A stretch of 25,333 bases of DNA, taken from contig NZ_CAJMDQ010000032.1 in NCBI RefSeq assembly GCF_905212195.1, forward strand, positions 1-25,333, written 5' to 3'. Of this stretch, positions 14,676 through 21,915 are shown in pieces. Every line of letters begins with the position of its first letter. Position 1 is the stretch's first letter. This DNA comes from an uncultured Anaerotignum sp. Its GTDB lineage: Bacteria; Bacillota; Clostridia; Lachnospirales; Anaerotignaceae. The notes below the pieces were generated by a model, which worked only from the letters and a program-made list of their open reading frames with translations, was not told the origin of the DNA and ran no database searches. The position numbers and the translations under genes are program-made.

Positions 14676-15485
14676 ATGAAATTTGGATTCATCGGCGCCG
14701 GCAATATGGTCAGCGCCATTGTCAAAGGCATGACTGCCAACGGTTATGACGGAAAAAATATTTTTATTACCAGCAAGACCGTTACTTCTGCGGCAAAATT
14801 AGCGGAAGCCTGCGGCGCAAACAGCTGCCAGACAGCCGGGGAAGTCATTGCCCAGAGCGATGTGGTGGTACTGGGGGTAAAACCTCATATTCTGGCAGAA
14901 ATCCTGCCGGGTTTGCAGGGTGATTTTGCGGCAAAGAAACCTCTGGTGGTGTCCATTGCCGCAGGGAAAACACTGGAGTATCTGGCAGAACATTTGCCCG
15001 AACATACACCTATCGTTCGTGTCATGCCCAACATCAACGCCAAAATCGGCGCATCTACCACAGGTATCTGCCATAACGATGCTGTCACAGCAGAGCAGCT
15101 GGAAGCAGTGAAAGCTGTTTTTGCCACCATCGGCAGTGTAGCGGAAATTCCAGAAAATCATTTCGGTATTTTCAGCGTTATCGGCGGCGCAGCTGTGGCT
15201 TTCCATTATATGTATATGGATGCGCTGGCAAGAGCAGCCCTGAAAGCTGGGATGCCCAAGAAACAGGCACTGGAAATCGTGGCGGAAACCGTCAAAGGCA
15301 GTGCGGAAATGGTGCTCAAAAGCGGAGAAGCCCCTTGGCCTCTGGTAGATCAGGTATGTTCTCCCGGCGGTACCACCATTGAAGGCGTGACCACCTTGCA
15401 GGCAAAAGGTTTTGAAGCGGCAGCAGCAGCGGCTTTTGATGCAGTGCTGGAAAAAGATAAGAAAATCGGCCGCGGAGAAGTTTGA
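14676..15485 (+). CDS. proC: Pyrroline-5-carboxylate reductase
   Basis: Catalyses the last step of proline synthesis, NAD(P)H-dependent reduction of 1-pyrroline-5-carboxylate to L-proline, in the cytosol. The 269-aa product begins MKFGFIGAGNM, the Rossmann dinucleotide-binding Gly motif, includes VVLGVKPHILAEIL, VRVMPNINAKIGAS, and the C-terminal all-helical dimer domain with VIGGAAVAFHYMYMDALARAALKAGM and QVCSPGGTTIEGV, which lines the substrate site. AAGGAGGAGG precedes the ATG; an open frame extends upstream to 14568 but crosses the promoter. It is a single-gene unit, divergent from the ArsC-family operon. proA and proB are not in the window. Confidence 0.97.
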   Translation: MKFGFIGAGNMVSAIVKGMTANGYDGKNIFITSKTVTSAAKLAEACGANSCQTAGEVIAQSDVVVLGVKPHILAEILPGLQGDFAAKKPLVVSIAAGKTLEYLAEHLPEHTPIVRVMPNINAKIGASTTGICHNDAVTAEQLEAVKAVFATIGSVAEIPENHFGIFSVIGGAAVAFHYMYMDALARAALKAGMPKKQALEIVAETVKGSAEMVLKSGEAPWPLVDQVCSPGGTTIEGVTTLQAKGFEAAAAAAFDAVLEKDKKIGRGEV

Positions 15486-15497
15486 TAAAAGACCGTG

Positions 15498-15533
15498 GCG
15501 TTTTTCCGCAGCTTTTTCCTTTGTGAAAAACGC
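15498..15533 (+). terminator. Possible terminator after proC
   Basis: A nine-bp stem GCGTTTTTC/GAAAAACGC with an 18-base loop sits 13 bases after the proC stop. The trailing sequence is A-rich rather than T-rich, so this is weak. Confidence 0.35.
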
Positions 15534-15589
15534 TTAAAAAGGAAATATTTCATTTTTTTTACATTTACACGAAATTTGACAAAATTTCA

Positions 15590-15618
15590 TTGAATTACAG
15601 CGTGGAATTCGTTATAAT
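15590..15618 (+). promoter_or_regulatory. Strong promoter of the SLH-protein gene
   Basis: TTGAAT (15590-15595), 17-base spacer, perfect TATAAT (15613-15618), followed by a roughly 60-base leader with GAGGAGG before the ATG at 15685. A TTGACA further upstream (15576) is too far for this -10. Confidence 0.85.
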
Positions 15619-15684
15619 GGTTACGCGGGTAATTTTAATACTGAAACAACAAAAAAATTATGGTGAGTTGAGGAGGAAAACAGT

Positions 15685-16671
15685 ATGAAAAACAGAAAAT
15701 ACGCTCGTCTGGTAGCGATGGCTCTGGCAGCTATGATGGCTATGCCTACAGTTGCATTCGCAGCAGGCACAACATGGGATGAAGACACAGCTTATTATGG
15801 CGCACTGGAACAGGGCAAAGTTCCCGAAGAAGTTATGAAACAGGACGAAATGGGTCAGTACGTAATTTCTGACGGTACAGCAACAACACCCGAAGGTGGC
15901 GAAACAACAACACCTGAAGGCGGCGAAACAGCTACAACAGAACTGCCCTTCACAGACGTTGCAAAAGACGCAGCTTACTACAATGCAGTAAAATACGTTT
16001 ATGACAACAAACTGATGGCTGGTACAACAGACACAACATTCGAACCCGAAGCATCTCTGCAGAGAGCAATGCTGGCTCAGATCCTGTACAATAAAGAAGG
16101 CGCAACAGACGTTGCAACAGAATCTGCTTACACAGACGTTGAAATCGGCAGATGGTATGCAACAGCTTGCCTGTGGGCAGCTGACAAAGACCTGATGACA
16201 GGCGTTAGCGAAACAGAATTCGCTCCTAAAGCAAACCTGACAGTAGAACAGCTGGTACAGATCCTGTACAACTACGCTCAGTACAAAGGCGTTGACGTAA
16301 CAGTTGAAACAGCTACAGACGTTGCTACAGCTTCCGACTGGGCAAAAGACGCTATGAGCTGGGCAGTAAGCCTGAAACTGGTTGCAGCTGATGTAGATGC
16401 AAAAGCTGATGCTACAAGAGCACAGGTTGCTGAAATGCTGATGCTGACAGCTGACCTGAAAGCAGCAGAAGCTCCCGCAACAGAAACAGTTCCCGCTGAA
16501 GAAGTAAAACCTGCTGAAGAAGCTACAACAGTTCCTGCAGAAGAAGTAAAACCTGCAGAAGAAACAACAACAACTGAAACAACAACAACAGAAGAAACAA
16601 AAACAGAAACAACAACAGAAGCTACAACAGAAGCTCCTGCTGACACAACAACAGAAACACCCGCTGCATAA
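15685..16671 (+). CDS. Secreted SLH-domain surface protein with Thr/Glu-rich tail
   Basis: A 328-aa exported protein: signal peptide cleaved near AFAAG (27), a short region with TTPEGGET twice (67-82), three SLH domains (about 87-138, 147-197, 208-258), then an acidic Thr/Glu/Pro tail (259-328). SLH repeats such as FTDVAKDAAYYNAVKYVYD and the LQRAMLAQILYN motif bind pyruvylated wall polymers, so it should coat the cell surface. The third repeat is degenerate. The tail contains a 14-residue tandem duplication (VPAEEVKPAEEATT, 269-296). Nothing but anchor and tail is present, with no enzymatic domain. Threonine is coded almost only by ACA, and with the strong promoter this points to high expression. 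A strong terminator follows. Confidence 0.92.
   Translation: MKNRKYARLVAMALAAMMAMPTVAFAAGTTWDEDTAYYGALEQGKVPEEVMKQDEMGQYVISDGTATTPEGGETTTPEGGETATTELPFTDVAKDAAYYNAVKYVYDNKLMAGTTDTTFEPEASLQRAMLAQILYNKEGATDVATESAYTDVEIGRWYATACLWAADKDLMTGVSETEFAPKANLTVEQLVQILYNYAQYKGVDVTVETATDVATASDWAKDAMSWAVSLKLVAADVDAKADATRAQVAEMLMLTADLKAAEAPATETVPAEEVKPAEEATTVPAEEVKPAEETTTTETTTTEETKTETTTEATTEAPADTTTETPAA
16489..16572 (+). repeat. 42-bp tandem duplication inside the SLH-protein tail
   Basis: Two 42-bp units code for VPAEEVKPAEE followed by ATT or TTT. They differ at only a few, mostly silent, bases. Confidence 0.85.
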
Positions 16672-16690
16672 TTTATTCTGATTGTTTGCA

Positions 16691-16725
16691 AAAACCGCTT
16701 TCCTTTGGGAAAGCGGTTTTTTTTT
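16691..16725 (+). terminator. Terminator of the SLH-protein gene
   Basis: A 13-bp perfect stem AAAACCGCTTTCC with its complement, four-base loop, then a run of nine T. Confidence 0.95.
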
Positions 16726-16802
16726 GTCCTTTTCTCCATTTGGCGACAAAAGACAGAATATCCGCACGGGATTTTTTCCGGCAGAGGAAGAAAGCGCATC
16801 TC

Positions 16803-16838
16803 AGAAACCTTGATTTTTCGGGGTTTCTTTATTTTTTT
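16803..16838 (+). terminator. Second terminator-like hairpin before the sigma-54 promoter
   Basis: A stem of ten pairs with two G-T wobbles (AGAAACCTTG with CGGGGTTTCT) followed by TTATTTTTTT. It would insulate the sigma-54 promoter from read-through. Confidence 0.55.
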
Positions 16839-16865
16839 GGAAAAAAAGAGAAAAAATTCGCTTTT

Positions 16866-16881
16866 TGGCACAATACTTGCT
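16866..16881 (+). promoter_or_regulatory. Sigma-54 (-24/-12) promoter
   Basis: TGGCAC (16866-16871), five bases, TTGCT (16877-16881): the GG and GC dinucleotides have the exact ten-base interval of RpoN promoters. Transcription would start near 16892 and run toward the PAS/sigma-54 activator gene. Between here and 17050 I see no gene and no other element. Confidence 0.85.
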
Positions 16882-17050
16882 TTTATATAGGGTGAAGGAA
16901 AAAAGAAAATAAGCTGGTTCCCATAGCCTTATGATTTCAGAAATAAGCCTGTGAGAATCGGTATTTCCTCAAAACATCGGAAAAAGCCCCAAATGATAGG
17001 CAAAAAGCTACTTACATAGCCCATAAAAACCCTGATTTGCGGCAGAAAAA

Positions 17051-17150
17051 CCTGTTTCCAAACGGAGAATATTGTTTCTGAATGGAGAATGGTGTTTCCG
17101 AAAGGAGAAACCTGTTTCCAAATAGAGAATGATGTTTCCAAATGGAGAAA
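17051..17150 (+). repeat. Five 20-bp phased direct repeats
   Basis: TGTTTCCRAANGGAGAA-like units begin at 17053, 17073, 17093, 17113 and 17133, an exact 20-base period with two or three mismatches per unit. Each unit is a weak dyad (TTTCC facing GGAGAA). The spacing puts all copies on one helix face, as expected for cooperative protein binding. The array lies just upstream of a TGGTATAAT extended -10 (17176-17184) of the activator gene and downstream of the sigma-54 promoter. Confidence 0.92.
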
Positions 17151-17175
17151 AAATTCCATGGACAGGGATTTCCGG

Positions 17176-17184
17176 TGGTATAAT
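17176..17184 (+). promoter_or_regulatory. Extended -10 promoter of the sigma-54 activator gene
   Basis: TGGTATAAT with a perfect hexamer, 21 bases before the ATG at 17206; no -35 box is clear. The 20-bp repeat array ends 26 bases before it. Confidence 0.6.
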
Positions 17185-17205
17185 GAGAGGAAAGGAGGGA
17201 GCAAT

Positions 17206-18600
17206 ATGGAATCCACAGAAAATCGTTATAAATATATATTTGATGAAATCCTCACACTGACAGACGACGGCTTCGTGGTAGTCGATACCAACGGGGTCAT
17301 TACAGACATCAATGACCAGTACTGTAAGTATCTGAAGACCACCAAAGAGTATGCCATCGGCCGCAGCATCGCGGAAATCATCCCCAATACTAAAATGATT
17401 GATATCGTCAATTACGGCTACCGGGAGGAAGGCGCCATCCTCCGGCTCAGCGAGGAGCGGGATGATGAAAACGACAGCATCTTTCTGGTCAACCGTTCCT
17501 GCGTTTACGATGACGACCATAAGGTCATTGCCGGTGTGGCACAGGTCAAATTCCGTTTGCAGACATTGGACAGTGCCAAAAAGCTCATGCGGGAATATGC
17601 CGCTTATGAGTTTTACCGTGAGGAATACCAAAACCGCAGCAACAGCCAGTGTTCCTTTGATAAAATCGTCGGCAACAGCAGCCGTTTCGCAGAAGTGAAG
17701 AAGGCAGGCTATAAGGCAGCCAAAACATTCTTCCCGGTGCTGCTGACGGGGGAAACAGGCACCGGCAAAGAAGTGTTTGCCCATGCCATCCATAACAGCA
17801 GCGAACGCAGAGAAAAGCCTATGGTCAGCATCAACTGCGCCGCCATCCCCAATGAACTGCTGGAAAGCGAACTGTTCGGCTACGAGGAGGGGGCTTTCAC
17901 AGGGGCCAAAAAAGGCGGGAAGAAAGGCAAGTTTGAACTGGCAGACGGCGGCACACTGTTTCTGGATGAAATCGGTGATATGCCCCTTGGTATGCAGGCA
18001 AAACTCCTGCGGGTCCTTCAGGAAAAGGAAGTGGAAAAAATCGGCGGTTATCAGCCCATCCCCGTAGATGTGCGCATCATTGCCGCCACAAGGAAGAACC
18101 TGCCGGAAATGATTGCCGCCGGGGAATTCCGGGAAGACCTGTACTATCGCCTGAATGTGCTGGACATTGAACTGCCGCCTTTGCGGGAGCGACGGGAGGA
18201 TATTGTGGAACTGGCTTCCTACTTCCTCAATCGGCTCAATTCCGATTATAAGACAGCCATTTCCCTTTCGCCGGAAGTGCGGGAATGTTTCGTCAGCTAT
18301 GACTGGCCGGGGAATATCCGGGAACTGGATAACGTCATCAAAAGCGCTTATGCCGCCTGTGAGGACTTTCTCATACAGCTCACAGACCTGCCCTCCAAAA
18401 TGGTTTCCCGCCATCAGTTGGCAGGAGAAGGGGGCAGCAGTAAGAAGCTGAATCAGATGATGGAGGAATACGAAAAAGGCATCCTGCTGGATGTGCTCAA
18501 AGGTTGCGGCTGGAATTGTCAGGCTGCCGCCAATGAACTGGGCATCCATCGCAGCGCTTTATATAAAAAAATCGCCAAGTACGATTTACAGAAAAAATAA
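17206..18600 (+). CDS. PAS-domain sigma-54-dependent transcriptional activator
   Basis: A 464-aa enhancer-binding protein that remodels RpoN-RNA polymerase. AAAGGAGGG precedes the ATG. Order: PAS sensor (about 5-120), AAA+ domain (about 150-390) with Walker A GETGTGKE (182-189), the sigma-54 contact loop GAFTGA (229-234), Walker B LFLDEIGD (251-258) and arginine-finger region FREDLYYRLNVL, then a Fis-type HTH (about 430-460, CQAAANELGIHRSALYKKI). The ligand sensed by PAS is unknown. It is followed by an enoyl-CoA hydratase and a permease gene, its likely targets. A sigma-54 promoter and a repeat array lie upstream, suggesting autoregulation. Confidence 0.95.
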   Translation: MESTENRYKYIFDEILTLTDDGFVVVDTNGVITDINDQYCKYLKTTKEYAIGRSIAEIIPNTKMIDIVNYGYREEGAILRLSEERDDENDSIFLVNRSCVYDDDHKVIAGVAQVKFRLQTLDSAKKLMREYAAYEFYREEYQNRSNSQCSFDKIVGNSSRFAEVKKAGYKAAKTFFPVLLTGETGTGKEVFAHAIHNSSERREKPMVSINCAAIPNELLESELFGYEEGAFTGAKKGGKKGKFELADGGTLFLDEIGDMPLGMQAKLLRVLQEKEVEKIGGYQPIPVDVRIIAATRKNLPEMIAAGEFREDLYYRLNVLDIELPPLRERREDIVELASYFLNRLNSDYKTAISLSPEVRECFVSYDWPGNIRELDNVIKSAYAACEDFLIQLTDLPSKMVSRHQLAGEGGSSKKLNQMMEEYEKGILLDVLKGCGWNCQAAANELGIHRSALYKKIAKYDLQKK

Positions 18601-18688
18601 ATCAGACTGACAACGGAAGCTACACCGCATGCTGTTTTTGCGGATTTTCTTCCCGTCAAATGTGTCGGGTGTTTCGTGAAAAAACGCG

Positions 18689-18750
18689 AAAACAGCAGGT
18701 GTTCTTTTTATGCCCAAAATACGGGGTTTCCTGTCAAAAACAGCAGGTGT
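18689..18750 (+). repeat. Pair of 14-bp direct repeats upstream of the crotonase gene
   Basis: AAAACAGCAGGTGT occurs identically at 18689-18702 and 18737-18750, 48 bases apart. The core AACA-N5-TGTT is a dyad. The second copy lies just before a TATACA (18765-18770) that could be a -10 box without a good -35, as in activated promoters. The rest of 18601-18808 holds no gene. Confidence 0.75.
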
Positions 18751-18808
18751 ATTTCCGTTTGTTTTATACACATTTCACAAAAACAAAGGATTTTAGGAGG
18801 AATGAATC

Positions 18809-19600
18809 ATGATGCAGACATTGGTAGAAAAACTGGAAAACGTAAAAGCAGAAATGGACGGACACGTATTGGTCGTAACCATGAACCGCCCCAAAGCCCT
18901 CAACGCGCTGAACAATCAGACATTGGACGAATTGCAGGCAGTCTTTGATATGGCAGCGCAGGACGCGGAAATTTACGGCGTTATCATCACTGGGGAAGGA
19001 AGAGGTTTCGTAGCCGGTGCAGACATTGTCCAGATGGAACCCTATAAGAGCGAACAGGGCAGAGATTACGCAGGCTATGCCCAGGCAACATTCAACAAAA
19101 TCGAAGCCCTGCCTAAGCCCGTTATCGCGGCTGTCAACGGCTTTGCACTGGGCGGCGGCTGTGAATTGGCATTGAGCTGTGATATCCGTATCGCATCCGA
19201 AAAAGCAGTGTTCGGTCAGCCCGAAGTAACACTGGGCATCATCCCTTGCTTCGGCGGCACACAGCGTCTGCCCCGTTTGATTGGTGCAGGTCTGGCAAAA
19301 GAAATGATTTACACAGGCAAACACATCGACGCCCAGACAGCCCTGTCCTATGGTCTGGTTAATAAAGTAGTCCCTGCGGAAGAACTGCTGGATGCGGCAA
19401 AAGCCCTTATGGCAGACATCCTGAAAGTATCTCCCATTGCCATCAAATATGCAAAACTGTCCATCAACAAAGGGGCAGACATGGATCTGATGAATGGTCT
19501 GGAAGTGGAAAAAGACTTAGTAGGTCTGTGCTTTGCTACAGAGGATAAAGAAGTGGGTATGCATGCGTTTCTGGAAAAACAGAAACCCGTATTCCGTTGA
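18809..19600 (+). CDS. Enoyl-CoA hydratase (crotonase family)
   Basis: Adds water across the double bond of a 2-enoyl-CoA (for example crotonyl-CoA to 3-hydroxybutyryl-CoA) in the cytosol. The 263-aa product has the oxyanion-hole segment GRGFVAGADI (64-73), the second backbone site ALGGGCELALSCD with catalytic E119, and GQPEVTLGIIPCFGGTQRL with catalytic E139, so both acid/base glutamates of true hydratases are kept. AGGAGG lies eight bases before the ATG-ATG start. It lies 208 bases after the sigma-54 activator and 34 bases before a GntP-family permease, suggesting an inducible pathway for a C4 or similar acid. Specific substrate cannot be read from sequence. Confidence 0.95.
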   Translation: MMQTLVEKLENVKAEMDGHVLVVTMNRPKALNALNNQTLDELQAVFDMAAQDAEIYGVIITGEGRGFVAGADIVQMEPYKSEQGRDYAGYAQATFNKIEALPKPVIAAVNGFALGGGCELALSCDIRIASEKAVFGQPEVTLGIIPCFGGTQRLPRLIGAGLAKEMIYTGKHIDAQTALSYGLVNKVVPAEELLDAAKALMADILKVSPIAIKYAKLSINKGADMDLMNGLEVEKDLVGLCFATEDKEVGMHAFLEKQKPVFR

Positions 19601-19634
19601 TGCTGTTGTGTGAAATGGGGAAGGAGGAGGACAA

Positions 19635-20942
19635 ATGAATTTTAGCGTATTGGTGCTGGTTATTGCCATTGTGCTTTTCGGTGTGCTGGCATTCCGTCAG
19701 ATGAGCGCCCTGATTCTGGCGCCGGTGGTGACCATATTTGTCATTGTGCTGTCGGGGATGCCTGTGCTGGATACTCTGCTTAATGACTTTATGCCTGCCA
19801 CATCAGACTATATCACCCAATATTTCCTGATCTTTTTCGTAGGGGCATTGTTCGGGGCAGTTTATCAGTTTACAGGGGCAGCGGAATCCATTGCCCTTGC
19901 CATGGGGCGTCTGTCCCATAACCACTTTGTAGCGCCTATGATCATGTGCATCACTGGTCTGCTGACCTTCGGCGGTGTCAGCGGCTTCGTGGTATTCTTC
20001 GTGGTCTATCCCATTGCCCTGCAAATGTTCAAACGTGCCAACCTGACCCGGCGGCTCATTCCTGCTGCCATTTCCGCAGGCTGTTGGACTTGGTCTATGA
20101 CAGCGCCGGGCTCGCCTTCCATACAGAATACCATTGCCATGAAAAGTCTGGGCACACCTGCCACTGCTGCGCTCATTCCCTCCCTCATTGCCACAGCGGC
20201 GGAATTCCTCATGATCTTTGTCTGGCTGGAATGGCGCGCCCGCAGTTTCACCAAAAAAGGCAAACTGTTCTTTGACGATAGCCTGAAAACCCAGCTTGCC
20301 CCTGAGGAACTGGAAGAAAGAACATCCGAAAACCTGCCACATCCCATCATTGCGCTGATTCCCATTGCAGCCATCATCATCTGCTTCAATGTGGTGAAAT
20401 TGCCTGTGGAAACATCCGTAACCGTAGGTATCATTCTGGCAGTGGTGCTTATGTTCCGGAGAGTGGCAGATGTTTCTCACTGGATTGAAGTCTTTAACAA
20501 AGGGGCTGCCGACTCCGGCACAGCCATTTTGAATACAGCCATCGTCGTTGGTTTTGGCGGCGTAGTGGAACAGACAGAAGGTTTTACATACCTCATCAAT
20601 AACCTGCAAAATCTGTCCATCTCCCCCTTGGTATTCGTTGCGGTGACCATTGCCATCTGCGCAGGCGTATGCGGTTCTGCTTCCGGCGGTATGGGCGTTG
20701 CCTTTGCGGCTCTGACAGATACCTATAAAAGCATGGGTGTCAGTCTGGAGGCTGTCCATCGTATCGGCGCCATCGCAGCAGGTACGCTGGATACCCTGCC
20801 TCATCAGGGCGCACAGATCACACTGCTGGGCATCTGCAAACTGACCCATAAAGAAGCTTACTTCGATATTGCTGTGACACAGATCCTCATTCCCATTTTG
20901 ACACTGTTCATCTTTATCCCGCTGGTTTCTATGGGACTTTAA
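19635..20942 (+). CDS. GntP-family permease
   Basis: An integral membrane proton symporter of 435 aa with about a dozen hydrophobic helices. Family hallmarks include the re-entrant GLLTFGGVSGFVVFFVVYPIA, APGSPSIQN and CGSASGGMGVAF segments and the C-terminal GTLDTLPHQGAQITLL block. GntP relatives carry gluconate or other hydroxy acids including 3-hydroxybutyrate; next to an enoyl-CoA hydratase the latter type is more likely, as inference. GGAGGAGG precedes the ATG, 34 bases after the hydratase, so the two form an operon ended by the hairpin at 21050. Confidence 0.92.
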   Translation: MNFSVLVLVIAIVLFGVLAFRQMSALILAPVVTIFVIVLSGMPVLDTLLNDFMPATSDYITQYFLIFFVGALFGAVYQFTGAAESIALAMGRLSHNHFVAPMIMCITGLLTFGGVSGFVVFFVVYPIALQMFKRANLTRRLIPAAISAGCWTWSMTAPGSPSIQNTIAMKSLGTPATAALIPSLIATAAEFLMIFVWLEWRARSFTKKGKLFFDDSLKTQLAPEELEERTSENLPHPIIALIPIAAIIICFNVVKLPVETSVTVGIILAVVLMFRRVADVSHWIEVFNKGAADSGTAILNTAIVVGFGGVVEQTEGFTYLINNLQNLSISPLVFVAVTIAICAGVCGSASGGMGVAFAALTDTYKSMGVSLEAVHRIGAIAAGTLDTLPHQGAQITLLGICKLTHKEAYFDIAVTQILIPILTLFIFIPLVSMGL

Positions 20943-21049
20943 AAATAACGAAAAACAGTCTTCCATTGGGCATTTTCAGAAAAAGCCGCTTTTGGAAAAC
21001 ACCATTTTCTCTCTCTCAATTTCTAAATGGAACGAAAATAGCCCAAAAT

Positions 21050-21095
21050 AAAACAGCTGAAATCCTTGAAAATACAAGAGATTTCAGCTGTTTTT
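21050..21095. terminator. Bidirectional terminator
   Basis: An 18-bp stem with one bulge (AAAACAGCTGAAATC ... GATTTCAGCTGTTTT), T-tract on the plus side and A-tract on the other. It serves both the permease operon and the convergent lipoprotein gene, and resembles the hairpin at 3233. Confidence 0.9.
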
Positions 21096-21137
21096 GTCTG
21101 TTAAGGGTTGCCGAAGATAGGTCGGCGTTTTTGTAAA

Positions 21138-21794
21138 TTAGTAGAACAGATGGAAGGTATCAAATTTCCACTGTCCGTCTTCCTGTACCAGATTGAATGT
21201 GTAATCTGTTGTTTCGTACTGGGAAGGGTCTGCAGGGGCTTCTGTGAATGTTTCCCCTTCGTAAGGATTGCCGTCTTTGGTGTAGTATGCAGTAGCAGTT
21301 ACGGACATGCCTGTTTCTGTTTTCACAGGTTCACCCATGACATAGCCTGCATAGAAGATGTTTGTGCCTCTTGCGCCGTCCAGTACATACAGACCGCCGC
21401 CTTTGCCTTCTGTGAAACGGATGTTGTTTTCAGCAAAGATGTCAGTATCCATGAAGTTGGTTGTGAAGTACTGTCCCAGATAGGTGCGGAATGCTTCCAT
21501 ATCGGGGAAACGTTCGTCTGTTACGCGGTTGTAAGTGTAACCGTCCACGTCGATGACGTCTGTGGTGCTCATTTCAAAGCCTTCCAGCACAATCTGTTTG
21601 TAGATGGCAAATGCGCCGTCATAGAGTGTCTGGAACTGTTCCGCAGTCAGTTCGCCGTCAGCGGCAGTTGTTTCTGTGGTTGTTTCCTGCTGCTGTGTTT
21701 CACCTTCTGTCGTTGTGGGTTCTTTGGATGTACAGCCGAACAGCAGTGTCGCAGCCAGCGCACAGCTGAGCACAATGGCCAGTTTCTTTTTCAT
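21138..21794 (-). CDS. Lipoprotein, IseA-like
   Basis: A 218-aa lipoprotein with lipobox LLFGC (Cys 21), a Thr/Glu/Gln linker (22-46) and a globular domain starting LTAEQFQTLYDGAFAIYKQI. The segments YNRVTDERFPDMEAFRTYLGQYFT and GGLYVLDGARGTNIFYAG resemble the IseA family, which inhibits DL-endopeptidases of peptidoglycan in Bacillus; I give this at moderate weight. AAAGGAGTC lies upstream of the ATG. It is a single-gene unit on the outer side of the membrane. Confidence 0.85.
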   Translation of the reverse strand: MKKKLAIVLSCALAATLLFGCTSKEPTTTEGETQQQETTTETTAADGELTAEQFQTLYDGAFAIYKQIVLEGFEMSTTDVIDVDGYTYNRVTDERFPDMEAFRTYLGQYFTTNFMDTDIFAENNIRFTEGKGGGLYVLDGARGTNIFYAGYVMGEPVKTETGMSVTATAYYTKDGNPYEGETFTEAPADPSQYETTDYTFNLVQEDGQWKFDTFHLFY

Positions 21795-21841
21795 TTTGTA
21801 AGACTCCTTTCGTTTTTTTTCGTCTTGATGTTTTCGTCTTT

Positions 21842-21847
21842 ATTATA
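21842..21847 (-). promoter_or_regulatory. -10 box of the IseA-like lipoprotein gene
   Basis: Minus strand: a perfect TATAAT about 48 bases before the ATG; no convincing -35 box at 16-18 bases. Confidence 0.5.
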
Positions 21848-21915
21848 CCATGGTTTGAAAAGAAAAACGGGATTTTCAGGGAAGTTTAAGAAATTTGAAA
21901 TATTGCTGTAATCAT

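Noticed and set aside
15576..15618. TTGACA at 15576 as the -35 box of the SLH-protein promoter
   Set aside because: It is 31 bases from TATAAT; TTGAAT at 15590 has the correct 17-base spacing.
17051..17150. CRISPR-like array
   Set aside because: Units are contiguous with a 20-base period and no unique spacers, and there are no cas genes.
17008..18549. Long minus-strand frame (about 513 codons) opposite the sigma-54 activator
   Set aside because: The plus strand encodes a complete PAS-AAA+-Fis protein; the minus frame reads through the repeat array and shows no domains.
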